Source of the DNA: Coenobita brevimanus
Lineage: Eukaryota > Arthropoda > Malacostraca > Decapoda > Coenobitidae
Reading direction: 5' to 3'
Length of the DNA stretch: 64,000 nucleotides
NCBI GenBank assembly: GCA_032717465.1
Contig: CM064748.1
Span: 7,367,238 to 7,431,237, forward strand
In this document: piece by piece, positions 11,956 to 23,661 of the stretch
Position numbering within the stretch: position 1 is the first letter of the stretch
Layout: every line of letters begins with the position of its first letter
Made by a program: the position numbers and the translations under genes
Notes under the pieces: model-generated
Told to the model about the DNA's origin: nothing
Seen by the model: the letters and a program-made list of their open reading frames with translations, nothing else
The model's database searches: none

Positions 11956-14001
11956 ACGGAGGAATGAACTGTACTTATATACTTACATACATGCATTCAT
12001 TCATTCATCCTTTTTTCAATCATTCATTTACTTTTTTTGGGGGGAGGGGGAACTTGCCTATTCGTTTATTTATTTTGTTGATCTGTTGTTCACGTCGCAG
12101 GTTTTGTAGTCGTTATTTGCCTGTTTCGTTTACTTCCTGATTGATTCACTCACGCCCTCATAAACGTACACAGGCTTGCACAAAGAGAAAGGCATTCCCG
12201 CTGCATATTAGGAGATGCTCTATACCCGTCATGAAGGTTTGACAGTGACCACGAACCCACGGTAAATCCTTCAGTTACTATACTGAGAAAAAAAAAGAAA
12301 AAAAAGTGAACCTGAACCCATCGATTTCTACCTGCAGTTGTGCGTGTGTATGTATGTATGTTGTATGTTTATACTGTACGTATGTGTATGTGTGTGTCTT
12401 TGTGAGCATGTATGTCTGTGTGTACGGATGTATGAGGGCTTGTGTGTATGTGAGCATGACTTAGTGCGTACGTACATGTGTAGGTCACTGCGCACACAGT
12501 ATAAATGTATTTGTGCACATGTGTTGTTGTATGTACAGTACGTACATATTATAGAGTGACATGAATATGCATGATACGATGTCATGCATGTATTTACTGT
12601 ACGCCTGTTGAGTGTGTGGGTTGGAACAGTCGGCCTAAGAAGTGCCGGCGGAGTATCCAGAAGTTTTCGGTCAGCGATAGTGTCCATACTCTTCCTTATA
12701 TCTGTACGAGGTGAAACCTAATAGGTAAAATTGTTACAAAAAACATTAAATCCATGACCAGTTATCTGTATATTTCAAAATTATTGTAGGAAGCAGTTGG
12801 TTAGTTACGATCATAGGAATTCCTAAACGGAACTAACTGATATTTCACAACTGGCGCTCAGGGAGAGTCGGGAATAATTATTTTGTGGAGTTCAAATCTA
12901 GCATGGTAGCAGGCAGTGATTTTTGGGTAGCGTAAGACTGAACAAAAGCGAGCTTCAATAAACACTGGAAATGATTAATGATTATTTATAAAATAATAAT
13001 TTCCGTTACAATACGAGGGAATAATTTCAAGTCATTTATTTCCGTTTCCAATGTCTCCATGAACGACGACAGAAAGCGGGAAGGAGGCGTAAGCCAGTAA
13101 GCTATTTTAAATGTTTCGATCAACACGCACGAAAGGAGATACCATCACTCAAAGACATGCAGTTATTACACTGCCTTTGGCCAGTTTCCCTTGAAAAAAA
13201 TCTCAGGATTATTTCATATAAGATAGAGGGCTATCGGTGAAAGAAGTAAAAAAAAAAAAAAAAAAAAAAAAATCGAAATTTGCCTACATTAGAGTCGGAG
13301 CTCCTTGGAGAATGCTACCTACTGTCAGTGTCTGATATCCTCAGTGCATAATCGATTCGCAAGAGTAATAAAATGCAGAGGTTCATAAACCAAACATTGA
13401 GTTCAAAACTTCCAAATCAGCATTTTCTGTTCAGCAGGACATTAGAGTTTATAAAAAAAAAAAAAATGACTGGGAGTTATAGGCGTACTGGCCACCGCGC
13501 GCGAAATTAATACATTTCACATTCATTCAAATCGGGAAAGATAACTAAGTGTTACCATCTAATATATCACTGCCTCCTGTTATTCATTTTACATCATTAT
13601 TTGCGCGATATAATATATACGTTATTTGGCATGACGTGATGAAGGCATTGAATGTTAACCTTATATTCACTGTTTTCATAGAACGTATGGCAGTGGAGAG
13701 TGACCGAAGCAATCTGACTCTGTGCCGTCACTTCTTGGGGCGACGGTACGTTGTTGTTGGTTCTCCAGATGAATAAGAAGGCCCGCACGCCCATATTTAC
13801 TCTTTTATTTTGTCTCTATTGTTTTAACCCCCAGCCCTAGTTCAAAACATTTCGATTGTGCCTACGTGCCCATCCCAAACCACCGTTGCCGAAAAGAAAG
13901 AAAAAGAAAGACATGAAGGGGGAAAAAAAAAAGTCGACAAACCAGAGTTCCTGAGAGGCAAATTTGTAAGTCTGTCTTTCCCCTTTTTATCGAAAATCTT
14001 G
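11338..14001. repeat. Histone spacer, unit 3
   Basis: Same layout as the unit 2 spacer. No gene is seen; long ORFs here are translations of CA and GT microsatellites. Confidence 0.8.
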
Positions 14002-14599
14002 TTTAGCTAGCTAACTGGCGGTTGGTTTCGTTGGTTTTTGAGGTAGGTGTTTTGTGGTTTGTGGGTGACTAGCAGCAGTATTGCAGTCTCTTGAGATCAC
14101 TTGTCAGTGTATGTTGTTAGATGCGGGTACTGTTTGAGTAACTTGTTGAAGTTGGTTTTCCGTTCCCGTAGAGTTTCATAGCGTTTAGTATATAGGATGT
14201 GGGTCGGTTGATATGGCTCTTAGGCTACTTGGGAACCATCTGTGAAAATTAAGGTTGTTGTCTTTGGTGATGTTCTTAAGCTCGTTGTAGATGTTATTAC
14301 TGTGGATTTCTATTTTTCCCCAGATCTTTTTTGGCTTGACTGTGGAGTCTGATGTTCAAAGGTAGGGTTTTGGTTGTTAAGTGGATCTACTCAGTGTTGA
14401 GTGTACAGGGATAATGTTGATCCGTCGCAAATCTAAGGGCCTTGTTTTGGATGACCTGTAGCTGTTTTAACTGATTTTTGCTTAGTGTGTGAGTTGATAT
14501 GGGTGGGTATTCTAGGATTGGGAGGACTAGTGCCTTGACAAGATGAGCTTTGATTTTTATAGGCTTATTTTTAAATCGGTACAGGCGGCTTAGGGCCCA
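14002..14599 (-). mobile_element. 3' fragment of LINE-D (unit 3)
   Basis: Same truncation point (TGGGCCC) and same 3' junction with the H2B downstream element as unit 1; a few point changes. Confidence 0.85.
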
Positions 14600-14731
14600 C
14601 GCGGTGAATATGGTGAACAGACAAGGAAAGTAAGCTGCTGAAATCCTTATATGTGATTGCTGCCAGATCGCAGCCCGGCTTCTGCCTCCTTCCCATTCGC
14701 GGGTGGGATGGGGCCGGACCGGGAAGACGGG

Positions 14732-14817
14732 TATTTAAGGGAAGGTCACGGGCGGGTGACGCATTAGTCTTCTCCTGAAGGTCCTGCTCCAGCGACGACG
14801 ACGAAGACGATACTACC
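14732..14817 (+). promoter_or_regulatory. H2A promoter, copy 3
   Basis: TATTTAAG at 14732-14739, with a leader like copy 1. Confidence 0.75.
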
Positions 14818-15180
14818 ATGTCCGGACGTGGCAAGGTGAAGGGAAAGTCCAAGTCCCGATCTGGCAGGGCTGGGCTCCAGTTCCCCGTCGGCAGGATCCA
14901 CCGTCTCCTTCGTAAAGGCAATTACGCCGAGCGTGTGGGTGCTGACGCCCCCGTCTACTTGGCTGCAGTCATGGAGTACTTAGCAGCTGAAGTGCTTGAG
15001 CTGGCTGGCAACGCAGCCCATGACAACAAGAAGACTCGTATCATTCCCCGTCACCTGCAGTTGGTTATCCGTTATGACGAGGAGCTCAACAAGCTCCTCT
15101 CTGGCGTCACCATCGCCCAGGGAGGTGTCCTGCCTAACATCCAGGCTGTGCTGCTCCCCAAGAAGACGGAGAAGAAATAA
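14818..15180 (+). CDS. H2A: Histone H2A, copy 3 (variant, 120 aa)
   Basis: H2A of 120 residues lacking GGK in the tail like copies 1 and 2, but keeping standard [10 protein letters not shown] and LAAVMEY. Still non-standard at GADAP, AAHDNKK and [10 protein letters not shown]. It therefore sits between the presumed ancestor and copies 1-2. The ORF is open, the acidic patch is kept, and the stem-loop is perfect. It has no H2B partner beside it. Confidence 0.9.
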   Translation: MSGRGKVKGKSKSRSGRAGLQFPVGRIHRLLRKGNYAERVGADAPVYLAAVMEYLAAEVLELAGNAAHDNKKTRIIPRHLQLVIRYDEELNKLLSGVTIAQGGVLPNIQAVLLPKKTEKK

Positions 15181-15218
15181 ACGCTTCCAAGAAATTCTTC
15201 TTCTTCTTCACCTCCACC

Positions 15219-15234
15219 GGCTCCTTTAGGAGCC
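15219..15234 (+). terminator. H2A 3' stem-loop, copy 3
   Basis: GGCTCCTTTAGGAGCC, perfect 6-bp stem, TTTA loop. Confidence 0.9.
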
Positions 15235-16140
15235 ACATTCGTTTCTTGAGAGAGAATAGACTTTGGCATTGCCCAACATCATCTTCATGTATGGATGAAT
15301 GTGTTGGTATACTGTATGTATGTGTCTGTCTGTTTCTATGTGGTATGAGTTGAATGCTGGCATATGTCTGTGGCTATTTTTATGTTCGGTTGGATGTAAG
15401 AAGCTACTGACATCAGTGAAGGTCGATTAATAATATTATTATTCCTACTATTACATAGCGTCTTGTTCCGTTCCCAACTGCACCTACATAATACTGTACT
15501 GTATAATTATGCCTCCTAAATAAATGCCTGGCCGGGTGGATGAATGAAAACACAGGTGATGATGGCTATTCTCCCACCATCGAAGGAATGGACAAAGTCG
15601 TTCAGTGACAGAGGATATGGTGATGTATACAACAGTATATATATTATCCGTGTGGTGACGACCATGGTGGGTTAACACCCCGAAATAAGAGCAATAATGG
15701 TAATAATGAAGAAAATACTATTCATTCATTTCTCTCGTTATTAGTAGTATTGCAACAACTAGTTACTACAAAATCAAAAAACAATACCACCACCATCTAT
15801 CTCTTCATCCATCCATCCATCATCATCATCATCATCAAGATTAATAATAATATTAAAAATCATCAGCTGCAGCAGCCATCGAACTGCGAGCTCCGGTAGA
15901 GGCCTGCTTAGTGAAACTGTTGGGAGGCGAGTGTCAGCCACCTTTTCAACCACCTCTTCTATATAATGAACTAGCGGTCGTGGAAGTACCAACCGGATCC
16001 ATTTAAATTTGATTTCAGGCCTCGGCGGTTGTATGGCGGTTGATGCAATGCTTGTACGATGGGTGATTGGTGGGTTTTGGCACTTAGAGAAAACGGCCGT
16101 GACAGCAACAAATTCAAGAGATAATTTGTTCATCTGCAGA
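15235..16140. other. Spacer downstream of H2A, copy 3
   Basis: Same content as copy 1: AATAAA, ATC repeats, orphan promoter at 15958-16022, deletion scar. No gene is seen. Confidence 0.7.
15958..16022 (-). promoter_or_regulatory. Orphan histone-type promoter (unit 3)
   Basis: Same block as unit 1, with one change (GGTCGTGGAAGTACC). Confidence 0.6.
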
Positions 16141-16169
16141 GGCCCCTCACCTCGATCGAAAGAAATCTC

Positions 16170-16185
16170 GGCCCTTTTCATGGAC
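16170..16185 (+). terminator. Relict H3 stem-loop (unit 4), further decayed
   Basis: GGCCCTTTTCATGGAC has two stem changes compared with 975-990. Confidence 0.8.
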
Positions 16186-16271
16186 AAAACCCTTCTTCAA
16201 AAAAAGAGATGATGACAGACCCTCAGTTTAGGTTTCCATATATCAGCTCTTGCTCCGGAGCGAAGCATGCT

Positions 16272-16312
<41 letters not shown>

Positions 16313-18059
16313 GAATGAACTCCAATACTTACATACAGACATGCATTCATTCCTCTTTTTTTTTTTTTTTCAATCATTTAATTTTTTTTTTTTGGAAGGG
16401 GGGGAGGAATACTTGCCTATTTGTTTATTTATTTTATTGATGTGTTGTTCACGTCGCAGTTTTTGTTTTCGTTATTTGCCTGTTTCTTTTACTTACTCAT
16501 CGCTTCACTCACGCCCTCATAAAGGTACACAGGTTGGCACAACGAGAAAGGCATTCCCGCTGCATATTAGGAAATGCTCTCTATCCGGCATGAACGCACG
16601 GTGAATTCTTCAGTTACTATGCTGGAAAAAAAAAAATGTGAACCTGAACCCATTGATTTTCGCCTGCAGTTGTGCGCGTGTATGTATGTTTATACTGTAC
16701 CTATGTATTTGTGTGTCTTTGTGAGCATGTATGTCTGTGTGTACGGACGTATGAGGACACACACACACACACACACTTACGGAGGAATGAACTGTACTTA
16801 TATTCTTACATACATGCATTCATTCATTCATCCTTTTTTCAATCATTCATTTCCTTTTTTTGGGGGGAGGGGGAACTTGCCTATTCGTTTATTTATTTTG
16901 TTGATCTGTTGTTCACGTCGCAGGTTTTGTAGTCGTTATTTGCCTGTTTCGTTTACTTCCTGATTGATTCACTCACGCCCTCATAAACGTACACAGGCTT
17001 GCACAAAGAGAAAGGCATTCCCGCTGCATATTAGGAGATGCTCTGTACCCGTCATGAAGGTTTGACAATGACCACGAACGCACGGTAAATCCTTCAGTTA
17101 CTATACTGAGAAAAAAAAAGAAAAAAAAGTGAACCTGAACCCATCGATTTCTACCTGCAGTTGTGCGTGTGTATGTATGTATGTTGTATGTTTATACTGT
17201 ACGTATGTGTATGTGTGTGTCTTTGTGAGCATGTATGTCTGTGTGTACGGATGTATGAGGGCTTGTGTGTATGTGAGCATGACTTAGTGCGTACGTACAT
17301 GTGTAGGTCACTGCGCACACAGTATAAATGTATTTGTGCACATGTGTTGTTGTATGTACAGTACGTACATATTATAGAGTGACATGAATATGCATGATAC
17401 GATGTCATGCATGTATTTACCCTACGCCTGTTGAGTGTGTGGGTTGGAACAGTCGGCCTAAGAAGTGCCGGCGGAGTATCCAGAAGTTTTCGGTCAGCGA
17501 TAGTGTCCATACTCTTCCTTATATCTGTACGAGGTGAAACCTAATAGGTAAAATTGTTACAAAAAACATTAAATCCATGACCAGTTATCTGTATATTTCA
17601 AAATTATTGTAGGAAGCAGTTGGTTAGTTACGATCATAGGAATTCCTAAACGGAACTAACTGATATTTCACAACTGGCGCTCAGAAAGAGTCGGGAATAA
17701 TTATTTTGTGGAGTTCAAATCTAGCATGGTAGCAGGCAGTGATTTTTGGGTAGCGTAAGACTGAACAAAAGCGAGCTTCAATAAACACTGGAAATGATTA
17801 ATGATTATTTATAAAATAATAATTTCCGTTACAATACGAGGGAATAATTTCAAGTCATTTATTTCCGTTTCCAATGTCTCCATGGACGACGACAGAAAGC
17901 GGGAAGGAGGCGTAAGCCAGTAAGCTATTTTAAATGTTTCGATCAACACGCACGAAAGGAGATACCATTCACTCAAAGACATGCAGTTATTACACTGCCT
18001 TTGGCCAGTTTCCCTTGAAAAAAATCTCAGGATTATTTCATATAAGACAGAGGGCTATC

Positions 18060-18101
<42 letters not shown>

Positions 18102-18831
18102 GAAATTTGCCTACATTAGAGTCGGAGCTCCTTGGAGAATGCTACCTACTGTCAGTGTCTGATATCCTCAGTGCATAATCGATTCGCAAGAGTAATAAAA
18201 TGCAGAGGTTCATAAACCAAACATTGAGTTCAAAACTTCCAAATCAGCATTTTCTGTTCAGCAGGACATTAGAGTTTATAAAAAAAAAAAAAAAATGACT
18301 GGGAGTTATAGGCGTACTGGCCACCGCGCGCGAAATTAATACATTTCACATTCATTCAAATCGGGAAAGATAACTAAGTGTTACCATCTAATATATCACT
18401 GCCTCCTGTTATTCATTTTACATCATTATTTGCGCGATATAATATATACGTTATTTGGCATGACGTGATGAAGGCATTGAATGTTTACCTTATATTCACT
18501 GTTTTCATAGAACGTATGGCAGTGGAGAGTGACCGAAGCAATCTGACTCTGTGCCGTCACTTCTTGGGACGACGGTACGTTGTTGTTGGTTCTCCAGATG
18601 AATAAGAAGGCCCGGACGCCCATATTTACTCTTTTATTTTGTCTCTATTGTTTTAACCCCCAGCCCTAGTTCAAAACATTTCGATTGTGCCTACGTGCCC
18701 ATCCCAAACCACCGTTGCCGAAAAGAAAGAAAAAGAAAGACATGAAGGAAAAAAAAAAAAAAGTCGACAAACCAGAGTTTCTGAGAGGCAAATTTGTAAG
18801 TCTGTCTTTCCCCTTTTTATCGAAAATCTTG
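16186..18831. repeat. Histone spacer, unit 4
   Basis: Same layout as the unit 2 spacer, with shorter CA runs and a long poly(A) at 18063-18099. No gene is seen. Confidence 0.8.
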
Positions 18832-19428
18832 TTTAGCTAGCTAACTGGCGGTTGGTTTCGTTGGTTTTTGAGGTAGGTGTTTTGTGGTTTGTGGGTGACT
18901 AGCAGCAGTATTGCAGTCTCTTGAGATCACTTGTCAGTGTATGTTGTTAGATGCGGGTACTCTTTGAGTAACTTGTTGAAGTTGGTTTTCCGTTCCCGTA
19001 GAGTTTCATACCATTTAATATATAGGATGTGGGTCGGTTGATATGGCTCTTAGGCTACTTGGGAACCATCTGTGAAAATTAAGGTTGTTGTCTTCGGTGG
19101 TGTTCTTAAGCTCGTTGTAGATGTTATTACTGTGGATTTCTATTTTTCCCCAGATCTATTCGGCTTGACTGTGGAGTCTGATGTTCAAAGGTAGGGTTTT
19201 GGTTGTTAAGTGGATCTGCTCAGTGTTGAGTGTATAGGGATAATGTTGATCCGTCGCAAATCTAAGGGCCTTGTTTTGGATGACCTGTAGCTGTTTTAAC
19301 TGATTTTTGCTTAGTGTGTGAGTTGATATGGGTGGGTATTCTAGGATTGGGAGGACTAGTGCCTTGACAAGATGAGCTTTGATTTTTATAGGCTTATTTT
19401 TAAATCGGTACAGGCGGCTTAGGGCCCA
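18832..19428 (-). mobile_element. 3' fragment of LINE-D (unit 4)
   Basis: Same junctions as the other units, with scattered point changes and a small deletion at about 19157. Confidence 0.85.
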
Positions 19429-19560
19429 CGCGGTGAATATGGTGAACAGACAAGGAAAGTAAGCTGCTGAAATCCTTATATGTGATTGCTGCCAGATCGC
19501 AGCCCGGCTTCTGCCTCCTTCCCATTCGCGGGTGGGATGGGGCCGGACCGGGAAGACGGG

Positions 19561-19646
19561 TATTTAAGGGAAGGTCACGGGCGGGTGACGCATTAGTCTT
19601 CTCCTGAAGGTCCTGCTCCAGCGACGACGACGAAGACGATACTACC
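19561..19646 (+). promoter_or_regulatory. H2A promoter, copy 4
   Basis: TATTTAAG at 19561-19568, with a leader like copy 3. Confidence 0.75.
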
Positions 19647-20009
19647 ATGTCCGGACGTGGCAAGGTGAAGGGAAAGTCCAAGTCCCGATCTGGCAGGGCT
19701 GGGCTCCAGTTCCCCGTCGGCAGGATCCACCGTCTCCTCCGTAAAGGCAATTACGCCGAGCCTGTGGGTGCTGACGCCCCCGTCTACTTGGCTGCAGTCA
19801 TGGAGTACTTAGCAGCTGAAGTGCTTGAGCTGGCTGACAACGCAGTCCATGACAAGAACAAGACTCGTATCATTCCCCGTCACCTGCAGTTGGTTATCCG
19901 TTATGACGAGGAGCTCAACAAGCTCCTCTCTGGCGTCACCATCGCCCAGGGAGGTGTCCTGCCTAACATCCAGGCTGTGCTGCTCCCCAAGAAGACGGAG
20001 AAGAAATAA
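19647..20009 (+). CDS. H2A: Histone H2A, copy 4 (diverged, 120 aa)
   Basis: Open H2A frame of the copy 3 type with extra changes at conserved sites: [10 protein letters not shown] for [23 protein letters not shown] for LAGNAARDNKKTR. A proline replacing the arginine of the AERVG segment and loss of the glycine in ELAGNA are unlikely in a working core histone. It is probably under relaxed constraint although no stop has arisen. Promoter and stem-loop are intact. Confidence 0.88.
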   Translation: MSGRGKVKGKSKSRSGRAGLQFPVGRIHRLLRKGNYAEPVGADAPVYLAAVMEYLAAEVLELADNAVHDKNKTRIIPRHLQLVIRYDEELNKLLSGVTIAQGGVLPNIQAVLLPKKTEKK

Positions 20010-20047
20010 ACGCTTCCAAGAAATTCTTCTTCTTCTTCACCTCCACC

Positions 20048-20063
20048 GGCTCCTTTAGGAGCC
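20048..20063 (+). terminator. H2A 3' stem-loop, copy 4
   Basis: GGCTCCTTTAGGAGCC, perfect stem. Confidence 0.9.
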
Positions 20064-20973
20064 ACATTCGTTTCTTGAGAGAGAATAGACTTTGGCATTG
20101 CCCAACATCATCTTTGTGTATGGATGAATGTGTTGGTATACTGTATGTATGTGTCTGTCTGTTTCTTTGTGGTATGAGTTGAATGCTGGCATATGTCTGT
20201 GGCTATTTTTATGTTCGGTTGGATGTAAGAAGCTACTGACATCGGTGAAGGTCGATTAATAATATTATTATTCCTACTATTACATAGCGTCTTGTTCCGT
20301 TCCCAACTGCACCTACATAATACTGTACTGTATAATTATGCCTCCTAAATAAATGCCTGGCCGGGTGGATGAATGAAAACACAGGTGATGATGGCTATTC
20401 TCCCACCATCGAAGGAATGGACAAAGTCGTTCAGTGACAGATATGGTGATGTATACAACAGTATATATATATTATCCGTGTGGTGACGACCATGGTGGGT
20501 TAACACCCCGAAATAAGAGCAATAATGGTAATAATGAAGAAAATACTATTCATTCATTTCTCTCGTCATTAATAGTATTGCAACAACTAGTTACTACAAA
20601 ATCAAAAAACAATACCACCACCATCTATCTCTTCATCCATCCATCCATCATCATCATCATCATCAAGATTAATAATAATATTAAAAATCATCATCATCAG
20701 CTGCAGCAGCCATCGAACTGCGAGCTCCGGTAGAGGCCTGCATAGTGAAACTGTTGGGAGGCGAGTGTCAGCCACCTTTTCAACCACCTCTTCTATATAA
20801 TGAACTAGCGGTCGTGCAAGTACCAACCGGATCCATTTAAATTTGATTTCAGGCCTCGGCGGTTGTATGGCGGTTGATGCAATGCTTGTACGATGGGTGA
20901 TTGGTGGGTTTTGGCACTTAGAGAAAACGGCCGTGACAGCAACAAATTCAAGAGATAACTTGTTCATCTGCAG
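20064..20973. other. Spacer downstream of H2A, copy 4
   Basis: Same content as copy 1, with an expanded CATCATCATCAG run; orphan promoter at 20793-20855; deletion scar at the end. No gene is seen. Confidence 0.7.
20793..20855 (-). promoter_or_regulatory. Orphan histone-type promoter (unit 4)
   Basis: Same TATA box and GGTCGTGCAAGTACCAACC block as unit 1. Confidence 0.6.
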
Positions 20974-21003
20974 AGGCCCCTCACCTCGATCGAAAGAAAT
21001 CTC

Positions 21004-21019
21004 GGCCCTTTTCAGGGAC
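21004..21019 (+). terminator. Relict H3 stem-loop (unit 5)
   Basis: GGCCCTTTTCAGGGAC, no H3 upstream; starts unit 5. Confidence 0.85.
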
Positions 21020-21103
21020 AAAACCCTTCTTCAAAGAGAGATGATGACAGACCCTCAGTTTAGGTTTCCATATATCAGCTCTTGCTCCGGAGCGAAGCAT
21101 GCT

Positions 21104-21140
<37 letters not shown>

Positions 21141-23661
21141 GAATGAACTCCAATACTTACATACAGACATGCATTCATTCATCCTCTTTTTTTTTTTTTT
21201 TTTTTTTCAATCATTTACTTTTTTTTTTTTTTGGAAGGGGGGGAGGAATACTTGCCTATTTGTTTATTTCTTTTATTGATGTGTTGTTCACGTCGCAGTT
21301 TTTGTTTTCGTTATTTGCCTGTTTCTTTTACTTACTCATCGCTTCACTCACGCCCTCATAAAGGTACACAGGTTGGCACAACGAGAAAGGCATTCCCGCT
21401 GCATATTAGGAAATGCTCTCTATCCGGCATGAACGCACGGTGAATTCTTCAGTTACTATGCTGGAAAAAAAAAGATGTGAACCTGAACCCATTGATTTTC
21501 GCCTGCAGTTGTGCGCGTGTATGTATGTTTATACTGTACCTATGTATTTGTGTGTCTTTGTGAGCATGTATGTCTGTGTGTACGGACGTATGAGGACACA
21601 CACACACACACACACACACTTACGGAGGAATGAACTGTACTTATATACTTACATACATGCATTCATTCATTCATCCTTTTTTCAATCATTCATTTACTTT
21701 TTTTGGGGGGAGGGGGAACTTGCTTATTCGTTTATTTATTTTGTTGATCTGTTGTTCACGTCGCAGGTTTTGTAGTCGTTATTTGCCTGTTTCGTTTACT
21801 TCCTGATTGATTCACTCACGCCCTCATAAACGTACACAGGCTTGCACAAAGAGAAAGGCATTCCCGCTGCATATTAGGAGATGCTCTGTACCCGTCATGA
21901 AGGTTTGACAGTGACCACGAACGCACGGTAAATCCTTCAGTTACTATACTGAGAAAAAAAAAGAAAAAAAAGTGAACCTGAACCCATCGATTTCTACCTG
22001 CAGTAGTGCGTGTGTATGTATGTATGTTGTATGTTTATACTGTACGTATGTGTATGTGTGTGTCTTTGTGAGCATGTATGTCTGTGTGTACGGATGTATG
22101 AGGGCTTGTGTGTATGTGAGCATGACTTAGTGCGTACGTACATGTGTAGGTCACTGCGCACACAGTATAAATGTATTTGTGCACATGTGTTGTTGTATGT
22201 ACAGTACGTACATATTATAGAGTGACATGAATATGCATGATACGATGCCATGCATGTATTTACTGTACGCCTGTTGAGTGTGTGGGTTGGAACAGTCGGC
22301 CTAAGAAGTGCCGGCGGAGTATCCAGAAGTTTTCGGTCAGCGATAGTGTCCATACTCTTCCTTATATCTGTACGAGGTGAAACCTAATAGGTAAAATTGT
22401 TACAAAAAACAATAAATCCATGACCAGTTATCTGTATATTTCAAAATTATTGTAGGAAGCAGTTGGTTAGTTACGATAATAGGAATTCCTAAACGGAACA
22501 AACTGATATTTCACAACTGGCGCTCAGGAAGAGTCGGGAATAATTATTTTGTGGAGTTCAAATCTAGCATGGTAGCAGGCAGTGATTTTTGGGTAGGGTA
22601 AGACTGAACAAAAGCGAGCTTCAATAAACATTGGAAATGATTAATGATTATTTATAAAATAATAATTTCCGTTACAATACGAGGGAATAATTTCAAGTCA
22701 TTTATTTCCGTTTCCAATGTCTCCATGGACGACGACAGAAAGGGGGAAGGAGGCGTAAGCCAGTAAGCTATTATAAATGTTTCGATCAACACGCACGAAA
22801 GGAGATACCATTCACTCAAAAACATGCAGTTATTACACTGCCTTTGGCCATTTTCCCTTAAAAAAAAAATCTCAGGATTATTTCATATAAGACCGAGGGC
22901 TATCGGTGAAAGTAGAAAAAAAAAAAATCGAAATTTGCCTACATTAGAGTCGGAGCTCCTTGGAGAATGCTACCTACTGTCAGTGTCTGATATCCTCAGT
23001 GCATAATCGATTCGCAAGAGTAATAAAATGCAGAGGTTCATAAACCAAACATTGAGTTCAAAACTTCCAAATCAGCATTTTCTGTTCAGCAGGACATTAG
23101 AGTTTATAAAAAAAAAAAAAAAAAATGACTGGGAGTTATAGGCGTACTGGCCACCGCGCGCGAAATTAATACATTTCACATTCATTCAAATCGGGAAAGA
23201 TAACTAAGTGTTACCATCTAATATATCACTGCCTCCTGTTATTCATTTTACATCATTATTTGCGCGATATAATATATACGTTATTTGGCATGACGTGATG
23301 AAGGCATTGAATGTTTACCTTATATTCACTGTTTTCATAGAACGTATGGCAGTGGAGAGTGACCGAAGCAATCTGACTCTGTGCCGTCACTTCTTGGGAC
23401 GACGGTACGTTGTTGTTGGTTCTCCAGATGAATAAGAAGGCCCGCACGCCCATATTTACTCTTTTATTTTGTCGCTATTGTTTTAACCCCCAGCCCTAGT
23501 TCAAAACATTTCGATTGTGCCTACGTGCCCATCCCAAACCACCGTTGCCGAAAAGAAAGAAAAAGAAAGACATGAAGGAAAAAAAAAAAAAAGTCGACAA
23601 ACCAGAGTTCCTGAGAGGCAAATTTGTAAGTCTGTCTTTCCCCTTTTTATCGAAAATCTTG
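21020..23661. repeat. Histone spacer, unit 5
   Basis: Same layout as the unit 2 spacer. It ends at the H2B downstream element (TATCGAAAATCTTG), followed directly by the 3' end of the long LINE-D. No gene is seen. Confidence 0.8.

Larger units (their letters stand above)
11292..16140. repeat. H2A-only tandem unit 3
   Basis: A 4.85-kb unit of the same structure as unit 2. Small differences include a (CT)n start to the first CA run and a longer second CA run (11908-11953). Confidence 0.9.
16141..20973. repeat. H2A-only tandem unit 4
   Basis: A 4.83-kb unit of the same structure; it carries the most diverged of the four 120-residue H2A copies. Confidence 0.9.
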
